Shown here: piece after piece, positions 7,934 to 14,973 of the stretch
Layout: each line of letters begins with the position of its first letter
How positions within the stretch are numbered: the first letter of the stretch is position 1
Program-made: the position numbers and the translations under genes
Assembly: GCA_023426265.1 (NCBI GenBank)
Contig: JAFABA010000108.1
Location: 1 to 28,770, forward strand
Reading direction: 5' to 3'
Length of the DNA stretch: 28,770 bases
From: Bacillota bacterium
GTDB taxonomy: Bacteria; Bacillota; Clostridia; Christensenellales; CAG-138
The notes under the pieces: model-generated
The model's database searches: none
The model's input: only the letters and a program-made list of their open reading frames with translations
Told to the model about the DNA's origin: nothing

Positions 7934-8617
7934 ATGAGCAAAAACGCCTGCGAAACCGCGGTAATGCCGCAGAAACGTATCTTCGGCTGGTTTGAAGCCG
8001 TATTCGATATCGGATATCTTTGCCTGGCGCTTACAATTGGCGTCTTTATTTTAACAAACGCGTCCAAATGGGCGCAGACGCTTGCCGGGGTCATGGCGCT
8101 TGTGCTGGCTTTCGGCGATATGTTCCACCTTGCGCCGCGTATCGCCGCAGCCGTGACGGGTGAGGAACAACAGCTAAGAAAGGCCATGGGGCTGGGGAAG
8201 CTGATTACGTCGCTCACCATGACAATATTCTACGTGCTGCTCTGGCATATCGGGGTTTCCCTGTTTCCCTTCGCTTCCGCGCGGGACTGGACGGCTGTTA
8301 TATACGTATTGGCCGCTTCGCGCGTCATGCTGTGCTTTTCCAGCCAAAATTGCTGGTACGGCGAGGCGCCCCCGGTGAACTGGGCCATCTACCGCAACGT
8401 CCCTTTTTTGCTGCTGGGTATTGCTGTGGGCATTCTTTGGGGCGTCCAAGCGCAATCGGCTCCGGGTTTACGCTGGATGTGGCTCGCCATTGCGCTCAGC
8501 TTCGCCTTTTATATTCCGGTGGTGCTCTTTGTAAATATGAACCGGAAGCTGGGCATGCTGATGATCCCAAAGACCTGCGCGTACGTGTGGATTCTGTGTA
8601 TATGCGCTTCCATCTAA
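7934..8617 (+). CDS. Unknown polytopic membrane protein, 227 aa
   Basis: I do not recognise a named family. From the ATG at 7934 the protein has about seven hydrophobic segments (near residues 19-37, 45-63, 80-105, 115-132, 150-168, 173-195 and 205-225) with short loops and little charge. A loop with SQNCWYGEAPPVNWAIYRNVPF looks functional because of its Cys/Trp-rich content. The frame stays open upstream to 7637, but that part is out of phase over the DUF454 gene; the ATG eight bases after the DUF454 stop, with AGG a few bases upstream, is the sensible start. It is probably the third gene of the operon. A transport or sensory role is possible but not shown. Confidence 0.75.
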   Translation: MSKNACETAVMPQKRIFGWFEAVFDIGYLCLALTIGVFILTNASKWAQTLAGVMALVLAFGDMFHLAPRIAAAVTGEEQQLRKAMGLGKLITSLTMTIFYVLLWHIGVSLFPFASARDWTAVIYVLAASRVMLCFSSQNCWYGEAPPVNWAIYRNVPFLLLGIAVGILWGVQAQSAPGLRWMWLAIALSFAFYIPVVLFVNMNRKLGMLMIPKTCAYVWILCICASI

Positions 8618-8638
8618 ACGGATCGAAAGTCCGGCTAT

Positions 8639-8698
8639 TGACAGGCACCTGTCAGGAATGGCGGGGCTTGTTGATATAATATCTTAATTTGAAGGAGG
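8639..8698 (+). promoter_or_regulatory. Catalase promoter with 16-bp inverted repeat, extended -10 and strong RBS
   Basis: TGACAGG (8639-8645) and CCTGTCA (8648-8654) form exact inverted arms around CA. Twenty bases further a perfect TATAAT (8675-8680) preceded by TGA makes an extended -10 element, so no good -35 is needed; the TTGACA overlapping the repeat is too far away (31 bases) to serve. The -10 lies within the short palindrome GATAT-A-ATATC (8673-8683). AAGGAGG (8692-8698) lies eight bases before the ATG. No clean PerR box is visible, although the palindrome shares the TATAAT half-site. Confidence 0.65.
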
Positions 8699-8706
8699 TA
8701 TAAAAC

Positions 8707-10224
8707 ATGGATGAGTACAAAAAGCTGACCAATGAGGTGGGCGCGCCTGTCGCCGACAACGAAAACTCCATCACCGCTGGCCCCCGCGGGCCGGTCGTCA
8801 TGCAGGACGTCTGGCTGATGGAAAAAATGGCGCATTTCAACCGCGAGGTCATCCCCGAGCGGCGCATGCACGCCAAGGGCTGGGGTGCTTACGGCAAACT
8901 GACGGTAACGCACGATATTTCCAAATACACGAAGGCCAAGGTTCTCCAGCCGGGCAAGGAGACCGATCTGTTCCTTCGCTTTTCCACCGTGGCGGGCGAG
9001 CGGGGCGCGGCGGACTGTGAGCGCGACATCCGCGGCGTGGCAGTCAAGTTTTATACGGAAGAAGGCAACTGGGACCTGGTCGGCAACAATACGCCTACAT
9101 TCTTCATCCGTGACGTGCATAACTTTTCCGACCTGAACCGCGCGGTCAAGCGCGATCCGCATACGGGCCGCCGTTCCGCCCAGAACAACTGGGATTTTTG
9201 GACGCTTTTGCCCGAGTGCTTCCACCAGATCACCATCGTGATGAGCGACCGCGGCATCCCCGCGTCCTTCCGCCACATGCACTTCTTTGGCGAGCATACG
9301 TTCTCTTTGTATAATGAAAAGAACGAGCGCGTCTGGTGCAAGTTTCATTTCAAAACCCGGCAGGGCATCAAGAACCTGAGTAACGTCGAGGCGGCCAAAA
9401 TCAACGGCATGGACCGGGAATACCACGGCAAGGATCTGTTCGAGGCCATAGAGCGGGGCGATTATCCGAAATGGACCATGTACATTCAGGTTATGACCGA
9501 GGAGCAGGCGAAGAACCACTATGAAAATCCGTTCGATATCACCAAGATCTGGCGCCACAAGGAATTCCCCCTGATCGAGGTGGGTGAGCTGGAGTTGAAC
9601 CGCAACCCGGAGAATTACTTTGCGGAGGTCGAGCAATCCGCGTTTACGCCTGCGCACGTCGTCCCGGGCATCGGTTTTTCGCCAGACCGCTTTCTGCAGG
9701 GCAGGTTGTTTTCTTACGGCGATGCGCAACGCTACCGCCTGGGCGTCAACCACAACCTGATCCCGGTCAACCGCGCCAAGTGCGAGGTGAACGAGTACCA
9801 CCGCGACGGCGCAATGCGCATGGACGGCAACTATGGCGCCGCTCCCGCGTACTCTCCCAACAGCGCCGGCTACTGGACCGCGCAGCCCGAGGTTGCGGAG
9901 CCGCCCCTTCCGGTGGAAGGCGCGGTATGGCGCTACGATCCCAAGGACGATCCCACCGACGATTGCTTCCGCGCGGGCGGAAACCTGTGGCGCGTGCTCA
10001 CGGAAGATAAGAAACAGATCCTCATCGATAACACCGCCGCAGACATCACCCCTGTTACCGAAAACATCAAATACCGCCATGCGGTGCACTGCTACTTAGC
10101 CGACTCCGAATACGGCGAGCGGATGGCAAAGGCGCTGAACCTCAGCATGGATCGGGTAAAGGAACTGTCCAAGCTGGACAACAACGGGTTGATAAAGGCC
10201 ACACTTTCAAGTAAAATGGAGTAA
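8707..10224 (+). CDS. katA: Monofunctional haem catalase (small-subunit type)
   Basis: Cytoplasmic enzyme converting hydrogen peroxide to water and oxygen. The 505-residue length fits the small-subunit clade. Active-site residues are all present: distal H55 in RRMHAKG, N128 in VGNNTPTFFIRD, and the proximal haem ligand Y337 in RLFSYGDAQRYRLG, followed by NHNLIPVN. The N-terminus has the usual DNENSITAGPRGPVVMQD. A strong ribosome binding site and extended -10 promoter precede it, and the PerR-like gene starts 23 bp after its stop, so the pair is probably co-transcribed. Catalase is uncommon among strict anaerobes, so it suggests oxygen tolerance. A 484-codon open frame on the opposite strand is a codon-bias shadow. 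Confidence 0.97.
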   Translation: MDEYKKLTNEVGAPVADNENSITAGPRGPVVMQDVWLMEKMAHFNREVIPERRMHAKGWGAYGKLTVTHDISKYTKAKVLQPGKETDLFLRFSTVAGERGAADCERDIRGVAVKFYTEEGNWDLVGNNTPTFFIRDVHNFSDLNRAVKRDPHTGRRSAQNNWDFWTLLPECFHQITIVMSDRGIPASFRHMHFFGEHTFSLYNEKNERVWCKFHFKTRQGIKNLSNVEAAKINGMDREYHGKDLFEAIERGDYPKWTMYIQVMTEEQAKNHYENPFDITKIWRHKEFPLIEVGELELNRNPENYFAEVEQSAFTPAHVVPGIGFSPDRFLQGRLFSYGDAQRYRLGVNHNLIPVNRAKCEVNEYHRDGAMRMDGNYGAAPAYSPNSAGYWTAQPEVAEPPLPVEGAVWRYDPKDDPTDDCFRAGGNLWRVLTEDKKQILIDNTAADITPVTENIKYRHAVHCYLADSEYGERMAKALNLSMDRVKELSKLDNNGLIKATLSSKME

Positions 10225-10247
10225 ACTTTTCTTGGAGTGTGCAGCGG

Positions 10248-10649
10248 ATGAAGTCCCGGCGAAGCACCAAGCAGCGGAAGATGGTTTTTGAAGCGGTCAA
10301 GACGCAAGGGGACCATCTCACTGCCGATCAAATCTACCTGCATGTGCGGGGAAACGATCCGAAAATCAGCCGCGGAACGGTTTACAGGAACCTGAACCTT
10401 TTGGCTGATAGCGGTGAGATCCGCCATGTTGTCGTACCCGGCGTAGACCGCTTCGACTGGCGTATGGAACCGCACTATCATATCCGGTGCATGCGGTGCG
10501 GCAAGGTGAGCGACGCGCCCGTTCCATACAGCGACGAACTGGACCGCCGCCTTGCAGAAGAGACCGGTTATGAAATCGTCCAGCATTTGACCGTGTTCGA
10601 GGGGCTTTGCCCTGACTGCCGTCTGGAAGGAACCATAGGAAATAGTTAA
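10248..10649 (+). CDS. perR: PerR-like peroxide-responsive repressor (Fur family)
   Basis: Metal-dependent DNA-binding repressor of 133 residues. The winged helix spans about 5-62 (HLTADQIYLHV, SRGTVYRNLNLL). The PerR regulatory-metal ligands of Bacillus can be matched one for one: H23 (HLTAD), D70 (RFDW), H76 and H78 (HYHIRC), D89 (CGKVSD). D70 is the aspartate that marks PerR rather than Fur. The structural zinc cysteines are C81/C84 and C121/C124. I start at the ATG at 10248, ten bases after GGAG; a GTG at 10239 is too close to that site. It lies directly behind the catalase gene, which PerR controls in many Firmicutes, so autoregulation with katA is likely. Confidence 0.85.
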   Translation: MKSRRSTKQRKMVFEAVKTQGDHLTADQIYLHVRGNDPKISRGTVYRNLNLLADSGEIRHVVVPGVDRFDWRMEPHYHIRCMRCGKVSDAPVPYSDELDRRLAEETGYEIVQHLTVFEGLCPDCRLEGTIGNS

Positions 10650-10933
10650 GACAATTTAGCATCAGTTGAATGCACCCATGTATTGGTGGAAGGAATTTGA
10701 TACATATAAGTTGGCACAGTGTCAAATTCAACAGTACTATCCATAAGACATAACCAAAACCGCCATCGTTTCGATGGCGGTTTTCATTGTTTCACGCGGC
10801 GCGTCGCCCTCTCACATAAGAAAGCTTTTTTGAAAAGTGCACTAACTTTTATACTTTTTCACGATACCCCGTGAATTGTGAAATTGTGTATTCTGCCTTA
10901 GTAGGAAAATACAATTTATTTCACTCCATTCCC
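10650..10933. other. Intergenic region between convergent perR-like and FAD-subunit genes
   Basis: No gene is supported here. It contains an inverted repeat with eight-base arms (GAATTTGA at 10693-10700, TCAAATTC at 10722-10729), the terminator at 10756-10784, and a small TTCACG/CGTGAA hairpin at 10858-10875. The remainder is AT-rich and unremarkable. Confidence 0.6.
10756..10784. terminator. Bidirectional intrinsic terminator
   Basis: AAAACCGCCATCG (10756-10768) and CGATGGCGGTTTT (10772-10784) pair perfectly over 13 bp around a TTT loop, with a T-run on either strand. It can end the katA-perR transcript on the plus strand and the molybdenum hydroxylase operon on the minus strand. Confidence 0.92.
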
Positions 10934-11752
10934 CTATATCCCGTTTGCCTCCAAAAAGTCCCGCAGCAGATTCATGCACACCGTCTTGCGGTATTCGGCG
11001 GATACCCTGCCGCGGATGGGCTTGATCTCCTGTTCATAGCGTTTCAGGTATTCTTCCTTGAGCGTTTTCGCTTCCGCTATGGTTTTCCCCAGGAGCATTG
11101 CGTCGATTTCAGGCCGCACCAGCGTCACGTCCATCACCGCGCCAAATGCGGCGGTGCATGCGCGGATGATGCCCCCATCTATTTGCATGACGCCCGCGAA
11201 CGCCACGCGGGAGATCGCAAGCGCGTTGCGCGCGCCGATCTTTTTGAAATAGTAATTTTCAAGCCCGTGATCCGGCAAGAGTATTTCGGTAAGCAGCTCG
11301 TCTGGCTGCAGCACGGTTTTGTTGCGCCCTAAGTAAAATTTCCGTATGGGCAATGTGCGCTCTCCATCCTGGCTGCTTAGCTTTACTTCTGCATTTGCGG
11401 CAAACAGGGCCAGCGCGCCGTCCGCCTTGGGGGAAGCATTGCAGAGGTTTCCGCCCAGCGTGCCAAGGTTGCGGATGGCGGGGGCTGCGATTTCAGAAAT
11501 TGCCCGTCTCAAAAGCTTCGGCACAAGCGGGCTTTCCATTACCTGCGTATAAGTACAGGCCGCGCCGATGCGTACATAACCGCCCGATACGGTGATCTGC
11601 TTCAATTCTGTGATCTTATTGAGGAACAGGTAGCTTGCATCCTCGTCCGCATCGAGCATCAGATCCGTGCCGCCCGCATACGGTGTTACGGCCTCTTTTG
11701 CCCGGAGCTCGAGCGCTTCTTTTAGGGTTGCGGGAGTATATCCGTTTACCAT
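10934..11752 (-). CDS. xdhB: Molybdenum hydroxylase FAD-binding subunit (XdhB/CoxM type)
   Basis: Electron-transfer subunit that carries electrons from the iron-sulfur subunit through FAD to NAD or another acceptor. At 272 residues it is the normal size. FAD pyrophosphate-binding motifs are PYAGGTDLM (24-32) and IRNLGTLGGNLCNASPKAD (93-111); the C-terminal CO-dehydrogenase flavoprotein domain follows. There is no 4Fe-4S insertion of the hydroxybenzoyl-CoA reductase type. The gene overlaps the end of the 2Fe-2S gene by seven bases and is last in the operon. It is the only FAD subunit here, so it may serve both the three-subunit enzyme and the fused enzyme upstream. The substrate cannot be fixed from this subunit. 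Confidence 0.92.
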   Translation of the reverse strand: MVNGYTPATLKEALELRAKEAVTPYAGGTDLMLDADEDASYLFLNKITELKQITVSGGYVRIGAACTYTQVMESPLVPKLLRRAISEIAAPAIRNLGTLGGNLCNASPKADGALALFAANAEVKLSSQDGERTLPIRKFYLGRNKTVLQPDELLTEILLPDHGLENYYFKKIGARNALAISRVAFAGVMQIDGGIIRACTAAFGAVMDVTLVRPEIDAMLLGKTIAEAKTLKEEYLKRYEQEIKPIRGRVSAEYRKTVCMNLLRDFLEANGI

Positions 11753-12213
11753 AATCCGTTGCCCTCCTTTGCGGCGGTTTTGATCGCTTCTACAATGGCG
11801 TTGTAACCCGTGCAGCGGCAGAGGTTGCCGGAGATGCCATCCCTGATTTCTTCCTCGGTGGGGTTGGGGTTTTTATTCAGGATACATTCTGAGGCTAACA
11901 CCATGCCCGGGATACAGAACCCGCATTGCACCGCGCTGACGGAAGCATAGGCGCGATCAAGCACCTGAAAGCGCTCCGTTTTTGCATACCCTTCGATTGT
12001 CACGACTTCGCTGCCAGCTATACTGCCCATTGCCACCATGCAAGAGTTTGCAAGCTGACCGTCGAGTATGACGGAGCACGCGCCGCATTCGCCTTCCTTG
12101 CAGCCGCACTTGACGCCGGTATTGGAGAATTCCGAACGCAGTACGTCCAGAAGCCTCTCGTTTGCTTTCGCCCTGGAGGCGACTTCCTGCCCGTTCAACG
12201 TAAACCGAATCAT
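11746..12213 (-). CDS. xdhC: Molybdenum hydroxylase 2Fe-2S subunit (XdhC/CoxS type)
   Basis: Small iron-sulfur subunit of 155 residues with two [2Fe-2S] clusters linking the molybdenum and flavin sites. The plant-ferredoxin-like N-terminal cluster uses C38, C43, C46 and C58 (CGCKEGECGAC ... C). The C-terminal four-helix cluster uses C97, C100, C132 and C134 (QCGFCIPGM ... LCRCTGY). All eight ligands are present. GGGAGG lies eight to nine bases before the ATG, and the ATG overlaps the stop of the molybdenum subunit gene, indicating coupled translation and probably equal stoichiometry. Confidence 0.95.
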   Translation of the reverse strand: MIRFTLNGQEVASRAKANERLLDVLRSEFSNTGVKCGCKEGECGACSVILDGQLANSCMVAMGSIAGSEVVTIEGYAKTERFQVLDRAYASVSAVQCGFCIPGMVLASECILNKNPNPTEEEIRDGISGNLCRCTGYNAIVEAIKTAAKEGNGLW

Positions 12214-14327
12214 ATGCGCTTCCCTCCCTGTAAGGCGTTCATGGTATCTTCAATGGAAAACGGAATATGGGATAAATTTTCTCCCAGCGCGCATTCCACG
12301 GCTTCGAGGTACGCGGGCGCAGCGCCTACAAGCGGCAGCTCGCCAGCGCCCTTTGCACCGTACGGCCCGTGCGTATAGGGGTTATTCACCATTTCCACCG
12401 TCAGCTTGGGGACGTCCACCGCGGTGGGGATGATATAATCGCTGAAGCTGTTGTTGCGGATGCGGCCGGTGTTGTCGTACGCCATCTGCTCCATGGAGGC
12501 GTAGCCCAGGCCCTGCAAGTAGCCGCCCTCCATTTGCCCCTTGATGATGTTGAAGTCGATGGGCACGCCCACATCGTAAAGGCCGTACGCCCCGAGTATT
12601 TTTGTGGTGGCGGTCAGCGTATCCACTTCCACCTCCACAACATTCGCGGCCCAGGAATAGGTGGGGTAAGCGTCGCCATGGAATGTGGCGAGGTCGAACG
12701 GAATCACAAAGTCCGGCTCCACAAAGCGCTCCTCCACCCATTGTTCCTCGCCCGGCTTCCACTCTTTTTTCAGCTTTTCCGCCGCCCGGCGCAGCAGCTC
12801 GCCTACCGTCATCAGCGAGCGGCTGGCGACCGTGGGGCCGGAATCCGGCACGCGGTCCGTATCGGGATTTTCGATGATCACATCGTCGAGCGGAATGCCC
12901 AGCGCCTCCGCGACGACCTTGGAGAATGTGGTCTTGAGCCCCTGGCCGATATCCGAGTTGCTGGCGAGTATCTCCACCTTATCATCCGCCGTTTTGTGGA
13001 GCTTTGTCACGGCCTTGATATGGTCGCGCTCGCCGCTGCCGGTAAACCCGCAGCCATGAAAGAAAAGCGAAAGGCCGATGCCGCGGCGGAAACGCCCCGT
13101 CTGGTTTTGATACTCCTTGCGCTTGTTCCGGTAATCGGTCAGTTCATCCAGCCGCCCGATCATTTCCGGCAGGGGTACGGGGAAATGATATTTGCCGGAG
13201 GTGGAGGTCGCATCTCCCTGCCTGACCATATGCGCTTCCTTGAACGCAAGCGAGTCGAGCCCCAAATCCTTTGCGATATGGTCCATCATCATTTCCACCG
13301 CAAAGAACGTCTGCGGCGCGCCAAACCCGCGGTAAGCGCCGCAGGGCACGGTGTTGGTCTTCATCGCCTTACCTTTCACGCGAAGGTGTTCGATGTTATA
13401 TACGCCGCTCGAGCAAATCAGCCCGCGCTGCAATACCACCGGTGAAAGCGTGGTGTATGCGCCGCTGTTGAAGAGCACCTTAATATCCATAGCCGTCACG
13501 CGCCCGTCCTTAACGGATACGCGATAGGTGCACACGGAAGGATGCCGCTTGGAGGTAAACGCCATATCCTCCCTGCGGTCAAATATCACCTTGACGGGTT
13601 TGCCCGCTTTCTTTGCGGCTACCGCCGCCTGGCAGCCGAGTATAGAGGGGAAATCCTCCTTGCCGCCAAAGCCGCCGCCCGTTACATCCTGGATCACCTG
13701 CACGTTTTCCCTTGCGTAATCCATGGCGAGCGCCACCGCGCCGTGCACATAGTACGGGCACTGGATGGACCCGCGCACAGATATCCGGTCCCCGTGCGGC
13801 CAGGCGATGATGCCCTGCGGTTCCAGATACGCCTGCTCCTGATAGCCGGTTTTGAAGTCTTCCTCATAAACGCGGTCCGCTTCCGCAAACGCTTTGTCCA
13901 CGTCCCCTTTGCCGTAATTGTAGTGGAAGAACGTTGTATCGGATGTGAGGATATCCAGCACCGGCTGCTGTTCCTCATATTCCACCACGATGGCATGTAG
14001 GATGCGCTCCACCTCTTTTTCATCCGGACCCACCACCATCAGGATCGGGTCGCCGATGTATTCCACCTGGCCTTCCGCGAACACAGGCGTATCGTTCTGT
14101 ACGATCGCCACACGGTTCACGCCGGGTACATCGCGGTAATCCACCGTCAGGTACCCTTCGGGCAACGGTGGAACGGAGATGGAAACGATCTTCGCTTTCG
14201 CCTTGCTGGAGTGCAGCAGCCGCCCTGTGAGCATGCCCTCTATTTTGTGGTCGTCCACATAGAGCGCACTGCCGTTCATCTTTGGCGCATGATCCTTCTT
14301 TTTTACGGAGTTGCTGATATTGCTCAT
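12210..14327 (-). CDS. xdhA: Molybdenum hydroxylase Mo-cofactor subunit (XdhA type)
   Basis: Catalytic subunit, 705 residues, of a xanthine-dehydrogenase-family hydroxylase. Active-site positions can be matched to xanthine dehydrogenase: Q189 (SIQC, by the apical Mo ligand), E224 in GGGFGGKED (the purine-contacting glutamate), R333 in AYRGFGAPQ, and the base E663 in KGAGELPL. The GGKE glutamate and RGFG arginine favour a purine such as xanthine or hypoxanthine over CO or aldehydes, but that is inference. It is somewhat shorter than most such subunits (750-780). GGAGG lies six bases upstream of the ATG. It lies between mocA (10-bp gap) and the 2Fe-2S gene (ATGA overlap). Confidence 0.92.
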   Translation of the reverse strand: MSNISNSVKKKDHAPKMNGSALYVDDHKIEGMLTGRLLHSSKAKAKIVSISVPPLPEGYLTVDYRDVPGVNRVAIVQNDTPVFAEGQVEYIGDPILMVVGPDEKEVERILHAIVVEYEEQQPVLDILTSDTTFFHYNYGKGDVDKAFAEADRVYEEDFKTGYQEQAYLEPQGIIAWPHGDRISVRGSIQCPYYVHGAVALAMDYARENVQVIQDVTGGGFGGKEDFPSILGCQAAVAAKKAGKPVKVIFDRREDMAFTSKRHPSVCTYRVSVKDGRVTAMDIKVLFNSGAYTTLSPVVLQRGLICSSGVYNIEHLRVKGKAMKTNTVPCGAYRGFGAPQTFFAVEMMMDHIAKDLGLDSLAFKEAHMVRQGDATSTSGKYHFPVPLPEMIGRLDELTDYRNKRKEYQNQTGRFRRGIGLSLFFHGCGFTGSGERDHIKAVTKLHKTADDKVEILASNSDIGQGLKTTFSKVVAEALGIPLDDVIIENPDTDRVPDSGPTVASRSLMTVGELLRRAAEKLKKEWKPGEEQWVEERFVEPDFVIPFDLATFHGDAYPTYSWAANVVEVEVDTLTATTKILGAYGLYDVGVPIDFNIIKGQMEGGYLQGLGYASMEQMAYDNTGRIRNNSFSDYIIPTAVDVPKLTVEMVNNPYTHGPYGAKGAGELPLVGAAPAYLEAVECALGENLSHIPFSIEDTMNALQGGKRI

Positions 14328-14337
14328 AACCTACCTC

Positions 14338-14973
14338 CTATACAACCTGTTCTTCCGGGGCAACGCCGGAACGTTTATTCTCCAGATATCGTTTTAGCCG
14401 CTCATAATCCTCTGTGGTATCCGCATCCAAGGTGCAGCCGGTATCCGCTACTTCCACCATAGCGCAGGAAAGCTGCTCCCACACGCCGCGAAGACCCAAA
14501 TCCCCCGTATATGCAAAGATATTGGGAATGCCTGCGCTTGCGATCAGCGGTGGATGCTTGCGCCTGCCGTCAATGGACGGGAAAACAACTGAGGCATTCG
14601 TGCGTTCTATCTCCCTGCGAAGCGCCGCATAGGTCGCCTGCGCGACCGCCGGCATATCTCCCGGAAGGAGATAGAATGCATCGCAGGACGGCAGGACGGC
14701 AAGTCCTTTTTTTATGGAAGCAAGCATGTCTGTTGTGGCATAGTCCCTGTTATAAGCAAGGCTGACGCTGCCCGTTTGCACATATGGCTGTAATACCGCT
14801 TCCACTTTGGCCGCGTGGTACCCCAGCACCACCACAACATGGGAAACACCTGCGCGCAGCATGCCTTCCACGCACAAGGCAATCAAAGGTGTTTCATTGA
14901 TTGGCAGCAGCGGTTTGAAGCCGCCCATGCGGCTGGACAAACCGGCTGCCAGAATCAATCCGCCCGTGTTCAT
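14338..14973 (-). CDS. mocA: Molybdenum cofactor cytidylyltransferase (MocA-like)
   Basis: Cytoplasmic enzyme expected to transfer CMP from CTP to molybdopterin, giving the MCD form of the cofactor used by xanthine-dehydrogenase-family enzymes. The 211-residue protein has the nucleotide-binding loop LILAAGLSSRMGGFKPLLP (6-24) with R15 and K20, the metal-binding PGDMP (104-108), a RRKHPPLI product-binding stretch and the DADTTEDY end motif. Its start overlaps the stop of the fused hydroxylase by four bases, placing cofactor maturation in the enzyme operon. NTP-transferases can prefer other nucleotides, but the operon context makes the molybdenum role very likely. Confidence 0.88.
   Translation of the reverse strand: MNTGGLILAAGLSSRMGGFKPLLPINETPLIALCVEGMLRAGVSHVVVVLGYHAAKVEAVLQPYVQTGSVSLAYNRDYATTDMLASIKKGLAVLPSCDAFYLLPGDMPAVAQATYAALRREIERTNASVVFPSIDGRRKHPPLIASAGIPNIFAYTGDLGLRGVWEQLSCAMVEVADTGCTLDADTTEDYERLKRYLENKRSGVAPEEQVV

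Noticed and set aside
8635..10089. 484-codon open frame on the minus strand opposite catalase
   Set aside because: Catalase on the plus strand has all active-site residues, a promoter and a ribosome binding site; the antisense frame has no recognisable domain and arises from GC-biased third positions.
12369..13445. 358-codon plus-strand frame opposite the Mo subunit
   Set aside because: It lies wholly within a well-supported gene with overlapping operon neighbours and shows no motif or ribosome binding site.
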